Below, one piece after another: positions 1-5,602 of a DNA stretch of 7,268 bases. Every line of letters starts with the position of its first letter. Position 1 is the first letter of the stretch. The DNA comes from Bacillota bacterium (GTDB taxonomy: Bacteria; Bacillota; Clostridia; Christensenellales; Aristaeellaceae): assembly GCA_023460055.1 (NCBI GenBank), contig JAEWRJ010000052.1:1-7268 (forward strand), in the 5' to 3' direction. Made by a program: the position numbers and the translations under genes. A model generated the notes under the pieces. It worked only from the letters and a program-made list of their open reading frames with translations. It had not been told where the DNA came from and searched no databases.

Positions 1-187
1 AGGGAAACCCGATCACCTCAAAGCCCTGATCCCTGTAGCGCTGGTACAGCGTTTCCAGCCCCTCATACTGCGGCGCGAACCCGCATTTGCTGGCTGTGTT
101 GACGATCAGAACAACCTTCCCCTTGTACTGGGACATGCTGACAGGGTTTCCCTCTATGGATGTATAGGCATAATCATAAACCGACAT
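1..187 (-). CDS. Glutathione peroxidase family protein, N-terminal part (cut by window edge)
   Basis: Thiol peroxidase of the glutathione peroxidase family, reducing hydrogen peroxide or lipid hydroperoxides in the cytoplasm; bacterial cysteine forms often use thioredoxin rather than glutathione. I translated it from the minus strand: it opens with MSVYDYAYTSIEG and carries NTASKCGFAPQYEGL at residues 30-44, the family's first signature. The peroxidatic residue is Cys35, encoded by TGC, so this is a cysteine and not a selenocysteine enzyme. Only 62 codons are present (usual length about 160-180 residues); the Gln and Trp of the catalytic site lie outside. The start is set by AAGGAGG just upstream of the ATG. 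It follows the hydrogenase operon on the same strand but is separated from it by a likely terminator and has its own candidate promoter. An oxygen-defence role fits an anaerobe but is inferred. Confidence 0.93.
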   Translation of the reverse strand, partial: MSVYDYAYTSIEGNPVSMSQYKGKVVLIVNTASKCGFAPQYEGLETLYQRYRDQGFEVIGFP

Positions 188-231
188 ACGGTGTCCTCCT
201 TAAATTTAGCAAAATTTTATTTCGCGCAATA

Positions 232-260
232 TTTATAACATAAACAGAACATCAATGCAA
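232..260 (-). promoter_or_regulatory. Candidate promoter of the glutathione peroxidase gene
   Basis: On the minus strand a -35-like TTGCAT (255-260, 3 of 6 matches to TTGACA) is separated by 17 bases from TATAAA (232-237, 5 of 6 matches to TATAAT). It lies about 45 bases upstream of the start codon and downstream of the terminator-like hairpin, which suits an independent transcription unit. The surroundings are AT-rich, so chance matches are possible. Between the -10 and the ribosome binding site, two copies of the self-complementary AAATTT (202-207 and 212-217) are separated by four bases; they could be an operator, but I cannot assign one. Confidence 0.42.
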
Positions 261-275
261 TAGCGTGCTGAAATA

Positions 276-323
276 ATACGCGCCCCCTTCGCTGCTTTTT
301 TGTACAGCGTTGGAGGCGCATAT
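276..323 (-). terminator. Probable terminator hairpin of the hydrogenase operon
   Basis: Read on the minus strand, twelve bases (323-312, ATATGCGCCTCC) pair with 287-276 (GGGGGCGCGTAT) through ten Watson-Crick and two G-U pairs. A symmetric AA/AA internal loop follows, then a five-pair inner stem, CGCTG (309-305) with CAGCG (294-290), closed by a 10-base A-rich loop. The 3' side runs into TATTATTT, which is U-rich but not a clean U run. The hairpin lies about 70 bases past the hydA stop and before the promoter of the peroxidase gene. The two wobble pairs become A-C mismatches in plus-strand RNA, so the structure favours the transcript of the hydrogenase operon. Confidence 0.62.
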
Positions 324-395
324 CATCCAAACTGATCAATATGTCGGGCTCTGCCGTCGGCCGAGAATCACAGCCGGGGCATATCTGCGATGGCT

Positions 396-2144
396 TTACA
401 TTGTGCGGTACTTTTCCCTCGCCTTGTAGCTTGTATGCAGCAGCTCGTGCGCCCTGTGGCCGCCCTGCTCGCCGATGTACTCCCGGTAAGCCTTCAGCAC
501 CTCGGGATTCTGGTGGCTCTTTCTCAGCGGGGCGCTGCTGTCCGAGTCATACAAAGCCTTTGCCCGCTCCACGCGGATATCCACATCCATCCTGCGGTAC
601 GCCGGCACGATGGGCTGGCCGCCGCCGTTGACGCAGCCGCCCGGACATCCCATGACCTCGATGAAGTGATAGGCCTTTTCACCGGCCTTCACCCGCTCCA
701 ACAGTTCTTTGGCGTTGGCGGTGCCGCTGGCGACCGCCACGTTCAGCACAAGCCCGCCGATTTCCAGAGACGCTTCCTTCACGCCCTGAACTCCGCGTAC
801 GGCATGGAAGTCAAGCGCCTTCAGCTCCTCCCCCGTCAAGGCTTCGCAAGCGGTGCGCAGCGCGGCTTCCATCACCCCGCCGCTCGCGCCGAAGATGGTG
901 GCGGCACCGGTGCTCTCGCCCATCAGCTCGTCGAAATTTTCATCCGGCAGGCTGCTGAAATCGATCCCCGCTTCCTTGATCATGCGGGCCAGTTCACGGG
1001 TGGTGATGACCGCGTCCACATCGCGCAGGCCATCTGCCTGCAGCTCTTCCCTGTCGGCCTCATACTTCTTGGCCGTGCAGGGCATCACGGAGACGACGGC
1101 GATGTGCTTGGGCTTGATCCCCTTCTTCGAGGCGTAATAGCTCTTGACCAATGCGCCTGTCATCTCGTGGGGCGATTTGCAGCTGGAAAGGTTGGGGATG
1201 AATTCAGGGTAGAAAGTTTCGCAGTAGGTCACCCAGCCGGGAGAGCAGGAGGTGATCATCGGCAGCACGCCGCCGTTCTGGATGCGGTCGATCAGCTCGC
1301 CCGATTCCTCCATGATGGTCAGGTCGGCGCCAAAATCGGTATCAAACACGCGGTCAAAGCCCATCCTGCGCAGGGCGGCGGCCAATTTGCCGGTCACGTT
1401 GCTGCCCATGGGCATGCCGAACTCCTCGCCCAGGGCCGCGCGCACAGCGGGGGCCGCCTGCACCACCACATGCTTTTTGGGGTCACCCAGCAGCTTCCAC
1501 ACCAGGCCCGTCTCATCCTTTTCGCGCAGGGCGCCCACCGGGCACACCGCGATGCACTGCCCGCAGGAGATGCAGGCGGTGGCGGCAAGGGGTTTTGACC
1601 AGGCGGACTCTATGGCCGTCGCGAAGCCGCGGTGTACCGGGCCGATTACGCCGACGGCCTGTTGGCTCTGGCAGGCGGAAACGCAGCGGCGGCACAGGAT
1701 GCACTTGTTGTTATCGCGCACGATGGCGGGAGACAGGTCATCCACCTCATAGGTGTTGCGCAGGCCTTCAAACTCGTTATCCTCGCTGATGCCCAGATCC
1801 AGCGACAGCTTTTGCAGCTCACAGTTCTGGCTGCGCACACAGCTCAGGCATTTTTTATCATGATTGGAGAGGATCAGCTCCACGATCACCCGGCGGGCTT
1901 CCCGCACCTCTTGGGTATTGGTCTTGACCACCATGTTATCGGTTGCCTCCAGCACACAGGCAGGCTGCAGGCTGCGGCCGCCCGCATCCACTACGCACAC
2001 GCGGCAGGCCCCTATCTCATTGAGGCCTTTTAAAAAGCACAGGGTGGGGATATGGATATGAGACTGCCTGGCAGCTTCCAGCACCGTGGTGCCCTTGGGC
2101 ACGCTCACCTTGATATTATCGATGGTCAGTGTAACATTGCTCAT
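396..2144 (-). CDS. hydA: [FeFe]-hydrogenase catalytic subunit HydA (NADH/ferredoxin-linked trimeric type)
   Basis: H2-evolving or H2-oxidising catalytic subunit, cytoplasmic, 582 residues with the modular plan of Clostridium pasteurianum CpI (574 residues). Domains in order: [2Fe-2S] ferredoxin domain (Cys36, 47, 50, 63); His-ligated [4Fe-4S] motif (His95, Cys99, 102, 108); two [4Fe-4S] sites (Cys148, 151, 154, 158 and Cys191, 194, 197, 201); H-cluster domain from about 225; small-subunit-like tail with AHELLHTSY near 566-573. H-cluster motifs are TSCSPGW (298-304), MPCTAKK (354-360) and EVMGCPGGCVNGGGQP (496-511). Compared with CpI at a constant offset of one residue, proton-path residues Glu280, Glu283, Arg287, Cys300 and Ser320 are kept, but the ligand position is Ser301 rather than Cys. 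Start chosen at MSNVTL because GAGGAGG precedes it; the frame stays open to 2222, but that extension would overlap hydB. It is the last gene of the operon, 17 bases after hydB. There is no C-terminal extra [2Fe-2S] domain as in Thermotoga HydA. Confidence 0.96.
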   Translation of the reverse strand: MSNVTLTIDNIKVSVPKGTTVLEAARQSHIHIPTLCFLKGLNEIGACRVCVVDAGGRSLQPACVLEATDNMVVKTNTQEVREARRVIVELILSNHDKKCLSCVRSQNCELQKLSLDLGISEDNEFEGLRNTYEVDDLSPAIVRDNNKCILCRRCVSACQSQQAVGVIGPVHRGFATAIESAWSKPLAATACISCGQCIAVCPVGALREKDETGLVWKLLGDPKKHVVVQAAPAVRAALGEEFGMPMGSNVTGKLAAALRRMGFDRVFDTDFGADLTIMEESGELIDRIQNGGVLPMITSCSPGWVTYCETFYPEFIPNLSSCKSPHEMTGALVKSYYASKKGIKPKHIAVVSVMPCTAKKYEADREELQADGLRDVDAVITTRELARMIKEAGIDFSSLPDENFDELMGESTGAATIFGASGGVMEAALRTACEALTGEELKALDFHAVRGVQGVKEASLEIGGLVLNVAVASGTANAKELLERVKAGEKAYHFIEVMGCPGGCVNGGGQPIVPAYRRMDVDIRVERAKALYDSDSSAPLRKSHQNPEVLKAYREYIGEQGGHRAHELLHTSYKAREKYRTM

Positions 2145-2152
2145 TCGCGGTT

Positions 2153-2159
2153 CCTCCTC
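2153..2159 (-). promoter_or_regulatory. Ribosome binding site that fixes the hydA start
   Basis: Minus-strand GAGGAGG ends 8 bases before the ATG at 2144 and lies inside the short gap after the hydB stop codon (2162-2164). It supports MSNVTL as the true N-terminus and argues against the 26-residue upstream extension. Confidence 0.85.
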
Positions 2160-2161
2160 AC

Positions 2162-3955
2162 TCACTGCCTGCTGATGGCGCCAAAGCGGCACTTGGCCAT
2201 GCATGCCCCGCACTTGATGCACTTATCCCGGTTGATCTGATGAACCGCCTTGGGCTCGCCGGTAATGGCGCCCACAGGGCAGGATTTCACGCAGGCCGTG
2301 CATCCGCGGCAATCCTGCCCTATCACATACTCAAGCAGGTCGCGGCAGTGGTGCGCGGGGCATTTATGATCGCGGATATGGCTTTCATACTCTTCGCGGA
2401 AGAAGCGGATGGTGGACAGCACCGGGTTTGGCGCTGTCTGCCCCAGGCCGCACAGGGCCGTCGCTTTGATGGTGTGGGCCAGCTTTTCCAGTTTCTCGAT
2501 GTCGCCCTCCCCGCCCTTGCCGGCGACGATGCGGTTGAGTATCTCCAGCATCCTCTTGGTGCCGATGCGGCAGGGGGTGCATTTGCCGCAGCTTTCATCC
2601 ACCGTGAAGTCCAGGAAGAAGCGGGCGATATCCACCATGCAGTTGTCTTCATCCATGACGATCATGCCGCCCGAGCCCATCATGGAGCCGATCTGGGTCA
2701 GCGAGTCGTATTCGATGGGCACATCCAGCAGGTCAGCCGGGATGCAGCCGCCGGAGGGGCCGCCCGTCTGCACGGCCTTGAATTTCTTGCCGCCGGGGAT
2801 GCCGCCGCCGATATCGTAGATGACGGTCCTCAGCGGGGTGCCCATGGGCACCTCCACCAGACCGGTATTGTTGATCTTGCCGCCCAGCGCGAACACCTTG
2901 GTGCCGGGGGATTTCTCCGTGCCCATGCTCCTGAACCATTCCGGCCCCTTCAAAATGATGGGGGGGATATTGGCCAGCGTCTCCACATTGTTGATGTTGC
3001 TGGGCATGCCGAACAGGCCCTTCACAGCAGGGAAGGGGGGCTTGGGGTGCGGCTCGCCGCGGCGGCCTTCGATGGAGACCATCAGAGCCGTTTCCTCGCC
3101 GCAGACAAAGGCGCCCGCTCCCAGGCGGATGTGGATGTCAAAGTCAAAGCCGCTGCCCAGGATATCCCGGCCGAGCAGGCCGTAGGCCTTGGCCTGCGAG
3201 ATCGCGATCTGAAGGCGATTGACGGCAATGGGGTACTCGGCGCGCACATAGATGTAGCCTTCATTGGCCCCGATGGCATAGCCCGCGATGGCCATGGCTT
3301 CCAGCACCGAGTGCGGGTCGCCCTCCAGCACGGAGCGGTCCATGAAGGCGCCCGGGTCGCCCTCATCGGCGTTGCAGATGATGTATTTGGTATCCGACTT
3401 GCTTTTCGCGGCCAGCTGCCACTTGACACCGGTGGGGAAGCCGCCGCCGCCGCGCCCGCGCAGGCCCGACGCGATGACCGAGGTGATCACATCCTCGGGC
3501 GTGGCGTGGAGCAGGCACTTTTCCAGCGCCTTATAGCCGTCAAAGGCCAGGTACTCATCGATATTCTCCGGCGCGATCACGCCGCAGTTGCGCAGCGCGA
3601 TGCGCGTCTGGTGTTTGTAAAAGGGCATCTCATCAAGCGAGAGATCCACAGCCGTCTCCGCCTGCGTGTCATGATGCAGCAGGCGCTTGACCACGCGGCC
3701 CTTCAGCAGGTGCTCGGTGACGATCTCCTCAATATCTCGGGGGGCGACGCGGGAATAAAAAGTGCCCTCCGGGTAGACGATGACGACCGGGCCGGCCTCG
3801 CACAGGCCAAAGCAGCCGGTGCGGATGGCCTTGATCTCCTTATCAAGGCCGTGCTCGACCAGCTTTTCTTCCAGCAGTTTCAGCAGCGTTTCGCTGCCCG
3901 ATGAGGTACAGCCCGTGCCGCCGCAGACCAGCACATGTGAACGAAAATACTCCAT
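2162..3955 (-). CDS. hydB: NuoF-like subunit HydB (NADH- and FMN-binding) of the trimeric [FeFe]-hydrogenase
   Basis: Flavoprotein subunit that exchanges electrons with NADH and, in characterised relatives, is where electron bifurcation takes place. It has 597 residues. Domains in order: N-terminal thioredoxin-fold [2Fe-2S] (Cys11, 16, 48, 52); NuoF core with the glycine-rich nucleotide/FMN loop GLRGRGGGGFPTG (164-176), NADEGDPGAFMDR (195-207) and GAGAFVCGEETAL (279-291); [4Fe-4S] site ESCGKCTPCR (Cys456, 459, 462) with Cys502 as fourth ligand; a CPAHHC motif (532-537) at the place where related HydB proteins have a zinc hinge; and two C-terminal [4Fe-4S] motifs (Cys549, 552, 555, 559 and Cys579, 582, 585, 589). 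The C-terminal ferredoxin domain separates HydB from plain NuoF of complex I. The start follows a GGGAGG site about 10 bases upstream. It lies 16 bases after the ferredoxin-like gene. The product may use NADH or NADPH; sequence alone does not decide this. Confidence 0.96.
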   Translation of the reverse strand: MEYFRSHVLVCGGTGCTSSGSETLLKLLEEKLVEHGLDKEIKAIRTGCFGLCEAGPVVIVYPEGTFYSRVAPRDIEEIVTEHLLKGRVVKRLLHHDTQAETAVDLSLDEMPFYKHQTRIALRNCGVIAPENIDEYLAFDGYKALEKCLLHATPEDVITSVIASGLRGRGGGGFPTGVKWQLAAKSKSDTKYIICNADEGDPGAFMDRSVLEGDPHSVLEAMAIAGYAIGANEGYIYVRAEYPIAVNRLQIAISQAKAYGLLGRDILGSGFDFDIHIRLGAGAFVCGEETALMVSIEGRRGEPHPKPPFPAVKGLFGMPSNINNVETLANIPPIILKGPEWFRSMGTEKSPGTKVFALGGKINNTGLVEVPMGTPLRTVIYDIGGGIPGGKKFKAVQTGGPSGGCIPADLLDVPIEYDSLTQIGSMMGSGGMIVMDEDNCMVDIARFFLDFTVDESCGKCTPCRIGTKRMLEILNRIVAGKGGEGDIEKLEKLAHTIKATALCGLGQTAPNPVLSTIRFFREEYESHIRDHKCPAHHCRDLLEYVIGQDCRGCTACVKSCPVGAITGEPKAVHQINRDKCIKCGACMAKCRFGAISRQ

Positions 3956-3971
3956 ATCCTAAAATCCTCCC

Positions 3972-4352
3972 TCAGGCCTGATCTTGGGCGGCGGCGATGG
4001 TATATTCCTTCACCGGATGCCCGTTGACAACGTGGTCGGCCACGATCAATCTGGCCTTCTCCGGATTGACCTTCACATAGGTCACCTTGCTGCCGTCCGC
4101 CCGGATCACATCCACCATCGGCTCCAGCCGGCACATGCCGATGCAACCTGTCTGCGTCACGGTCACGTTGCGCAGATGGCGGCGGTCGATCTCTTCCATA
4201 AAGGCGGCCATCACGGGGCGGGCGCCAGCGGCGATGCCGCAGGTGGCCATGCCGATCACGATGCGCACGCTGTCATCCCGGTCATCCTTGCGCAGGGCGA
4301 TCCTTTCCAGCGTCTTTTGGCGGATGTTTTCAAGTTCCTGCAGGGTTTTCAT
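3972..4352 (-). CDS. Small thioredoxin-fold [2Fe-2S] ferredoxin-like protein of the hydrogenase operon
   Basis: A 126-residue cytoplasmic protein of the thioredoxin-like ferredoxin family, often found in operons of NADH-linked [FeFe]-hydrogenases (such a gene has been called hydD in some species). Residues 1-28 form a charged helix-like lead (MKTLQELENIRQKTLERIAL). The fold core carries Cys38 in IGMATCGIAAGARPV and Cys70 and Cys74 in QTGCIGMC. The usual pattern is C-x4-C followed by C-x3-C; here the second position is Gly43, so only three canonical ligands are visible and cluster binding is uncertain. The start at 4352 is chosen because GGAGGG lies 8 bases upstream and the ATG overlaps the stop of the ATPase gene (ATGA); an in-frame ATG at 4382 lacks such a site. 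An electron-transfer or assembly role next to HydB is inference. Confidence 0.88.
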   Translation of the reverse strand: MKTLQELENIRQKTLERIALRKDDRDDSVRIVIGMATCGIAAGARPVMAAFMEEIDRRHLRNVTVTQTGCIGMCRLEPMVDVIRADGSKVTYVKVNPEKARLIVADHVVNGHPVKEYTIAAAQDQA

Positions 4353-4906
4353 AGCATTATCCCTCCAAATACTGTTTGGCACTGCTCGCTCAGCAGGCCC
4401 TTTAGGTAGGCCCTGACATCCGGTTCATCCAAAGGGACCTGAGGCCCCAGCACCCGCCTGACGGCCGCGGTGCTGAAGTGCTCCTGCCCCTGGGGCGAAC
4501 AGAGATCCCACACAAAATCCGGTGACAGGGGGTTCATGCAGATCAGGCTGATCATGGTTTGTGCCGGGTCGCCCAGCGGCAGGCAATCGATGTGGCTGGA
4601 AAGAACGCGGATCATCACCGTGGTGCCCTGATGGGGGCAGCTGGTCAGGCGCAGATACCCGCCCGTCAGTTCCGCGTTCTGCCGGGCCAGGGGCAGCCCC
4701 AGGCCGACCTTGCGGGTGGTGCGGGTGGTGGTGAACGGCGAATCCGCCGCCGCTGCCAGTTCCGGCGCCATACCGCAGCCGTCATCCTCCAGCGTGATAT
4801 CCATCACCCCGTCGCTGAACAGCTCGATCGACAGCCTGATCAGCTTTGCCTCAGCCCGCAGGCTGTTCTCCATCAGATCCAGCAGATGGAGCGACCAGTC
4901 GCGCAT
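4349..4906 (-). CDS. Single-domain GHKL (HATPase_c) ATP-binding protein of the hydrogenase operon
   Basis: A 185-residue protein with the Bergerat ATP-binding fold but no histidine-phosphoacceptor, sensor or membrane part. The N box is LMENSLRAEAK with Asn14 (11-21), the G1 box is DDGCGM (41-46), an ATP-lid segment with FTTTRTTRK spans 58-66, and the G2 box is GLGLP (68-72). Residues about 105-185 form an extra C-terminal region (including EHFSTAAVRRVLG and PDVRAYLKGLL) not typical of histidine kinases. Homologues of this kind recur in clostridial hydrogenase operons between the NuoE-like and NuoF-like genes; their function is not established to my knowledge. Possibilities are an anti-sigma-factor-like Ser/Thr kinase, an ATP-dependent assembly factor or an energy sensor. 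Its start overlaps the hydC stop by one base (TGATG) and shows no clear ribosome binding site, so it probably depends on translational coupling. It also holds six cysteines (44, 90, 108, 123, 136, 176). Confidence 0.9.
   Translation of the reverse strand: MRDWSLHLLDLMENSLRAEAKLIRLSIELFSDGVMDITLEDDGCGMAPELAAAADSPFTTTRTTRKVGLGLPLARQNAELTGGYLRLTSCPHQGTTVMIRVLSSHIDCLPLGDPAQTMISLICMNPLSPDFVWDLCSPQGQEHFSTAAVRRVLGPQVPLDEPDVRAYLKGLLSEQCQTVFGGIML
4361..4366 (-). promoter_or_regulatory. Ribosome binding site inside the ATPase gene
   Basis: Minus-strand GGAGGG sits in the last codons of the ATPase gene, 8 bases before the ATG at 4352. Together with the ATGA overlap it shows that the ferredoxin-like protein can be translated both by its own initiation and by coupling to the ATPase. 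Confidence 0.8.
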
Positions 4907-5376
4907 CAGCGGTGATATTTATCGAGTATGCCGGCCACCTGATCGGGCGTAACACGGCCGTATACCTCCTCGTTCACCGTCAAAACCGGCGCCAGGCCGC
5001 AGGCACCCAGGCAGCGCGTCGCCTGCAGTGTGAACTGGCCGTCGGGCGTCGTGGCGCCCACAGGGATCTCCAGATATTCCGCCAGCTTGTCCAGCACCGC
5101 CTGCGCGCCTTTGACGTAGCAGGCCGTGCCCATGCACACGCTGATCACGTGCTCGCCCTTCTTCTCCAGCGCGAACTGGGCATAAAAAGTAGCCACGCCG
5201 TACACCTCGCTCAGCGTGGTGTTCATACCGTCGGCGATGCGCTGCTGCACATCGATGGTCAGCGCGCCAAAAAGGTTCTGCGCCTCCTGCATCACGGGCA
5301 TCAAGCCGCCCGGCTCGTCCCTGTGCTTTAGTATGATCGCGTCAAGCTCCGCATATGGGTTACAGCATTCGCACAT
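4906..5376 (-). CDS. hydC: NuoE-like [2Fe-2S] subunit HydC of the trimeric [FeFe]-hydrogenase
   Basis: Thioredoxin-fold [2Fe-2S] subunit of 156 residues, the partner of HydB in the NADH-oxidising module. A helical N-terminal part (about 8-75), with the NuoE-family stretch SEVYGVATFYAQF at 56-68, is followed by the cluster domain with Cys81 and Cys86 (SVCMGTACYVKG) and Cys122 and Cys126 (RCLGACGLAP), the standard four-ligand pattern. Length fits the family (about 155-165). AAGGAGG lies 9 bases before the ATG, so the start is firm. It is the first gene of the operon, behind the promoter and Rex-like site. An oddity is the extreme N-terminus, MCECCN, with three cysteines in the first five residues; these are outside the known cluster site. 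Association with HydA and HydB is supported by position and by the family pattern. Confidence 0.95.
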   Translation of the reverse strand: MCECCNPYAELDAIILKHRDEPGGLMPVMQEAQNLFGALTIDVQQRIADGMNTTLSEVYGVATFYAQFALEKKGEHVISVCMGTACYVKGAQAVLDKLAEYLEIPVGATTPDGQFTLQATRCLGACGLAPVLTVNEEVYGRVTPDQVAGILDKYHR

Positions 5377-5405
5377 GCGCGTGCCCCTCCTTCAGGCCAA
5401 CTTGA

Positions 5406-5423
5406 TGGGTAAATAATTAACAT
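5406..5423 (-). promoter_or_regulatory. Candidate Rex operator upstream of hydC
   Basis: The minus strand reads ATGTTAATTATTTACCCA. Against the Rex pattern TTGTTAA-N4-TTAACAA, 11 of the 14 defined positions match. It lies roughly 10-25 bases downstream of the expected transcription start, where a bound repressor would block the operon. Rex senses NADH/NAD+ and is known to control hydrogenase and fermentation genes in anaerobes. The AT-rich setting makes partial chance matches likely, and no rex gene is in the window. Confidence 0.5.
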
Positions 5424-5438
5424 AATTGGCCGAATGAC

Positions 5439-5467
5439 ATTATACCACAGGCTATTTCTTTTTGCAT
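5439..5467 (-). promoter_or_regulatory. Candidate promoter of the hydrogenase operon
   Basis: The minus strand has a perfect -10 TATAAT (5439-5444) preceded by TGG (5445-5447), making an extended -10 element. With a 17-base spacer the -35 position is ATGCAA (5462-5467), only 3 of 6 matches, as is usual where an extended -10 is present. Transcription would start near 5432, giving a leader of about 55 bases to the hydC start. Confidence 0.7.
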
Positions 5468-5602
5468 CATTATTATCGCTAAATTATGTATAAGCGCAAA
5501 AATTAGTCATGGATAACCACTAAATTCCCTTAAGTACGCGTGACAGCCTGTTCAGAGCCGTCCCCCCGCTCTTTATAAAATTACGTTAAACTTATAACAT
5601 CG

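Noticed and set aside
83..85. Possible selenocysteine in the glutathione peroxidase
   Set aside because: The active-site codon is TGC, a normal Cys codon, not TGA.
390..1598. Long open frame on the plus strand (402 codons) opposite hydA
   Set aside because: It lies antisense to a confidently identified gene, and its translation has no recognisable domain and is Ala-, Gly- and His-rich, as expected of the complement of GC-rich codons.
2145..2222. 26-residue N-terminal extension of HydA
   Set aside because: It overlaps the hydB end, has no good ribosome binding site and is unlike the family, whereas the ATG at 2144 has GAGGAGG at ideal spacing.
2240..3904. Very long open frame on the plus strand (554 codons) opposite hydB
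   Set aside because: Shadow of hydB codon usage: no recognisable domain, composition dominated by Ala, Gly, His and Asp, and no plausible ribosome binding site. The frames at 3984-4409 and 4846-5331 are of the same kind.
4353..4382. Ten-residue N-terminal extension of the ferredoxin-like protein
   Set aside because: The ATG at 4352 has GGAGGG 8 bases upstream and an ATGA overlap with the preceding gene; the upstream ATG has neither.
5415..5427. AATTA-ACA-TAATT inverted repeat as a separate operator
   Set aside because: Short, AT-only arms overlapping the better-supported Rex-like site; easily produced by chance in this AT-rich leader.
5554..5572. Inverted repeat AGAGC/GCTCT after the sugar kinase as a terminator
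   Set aside because: Only five base pairs with a 9-base loop, and on the minus strand no U run follows. The T-rich side faces the plus strand, where no gene needs ending. The rest of 5468-5602 shows nothing I can assign.
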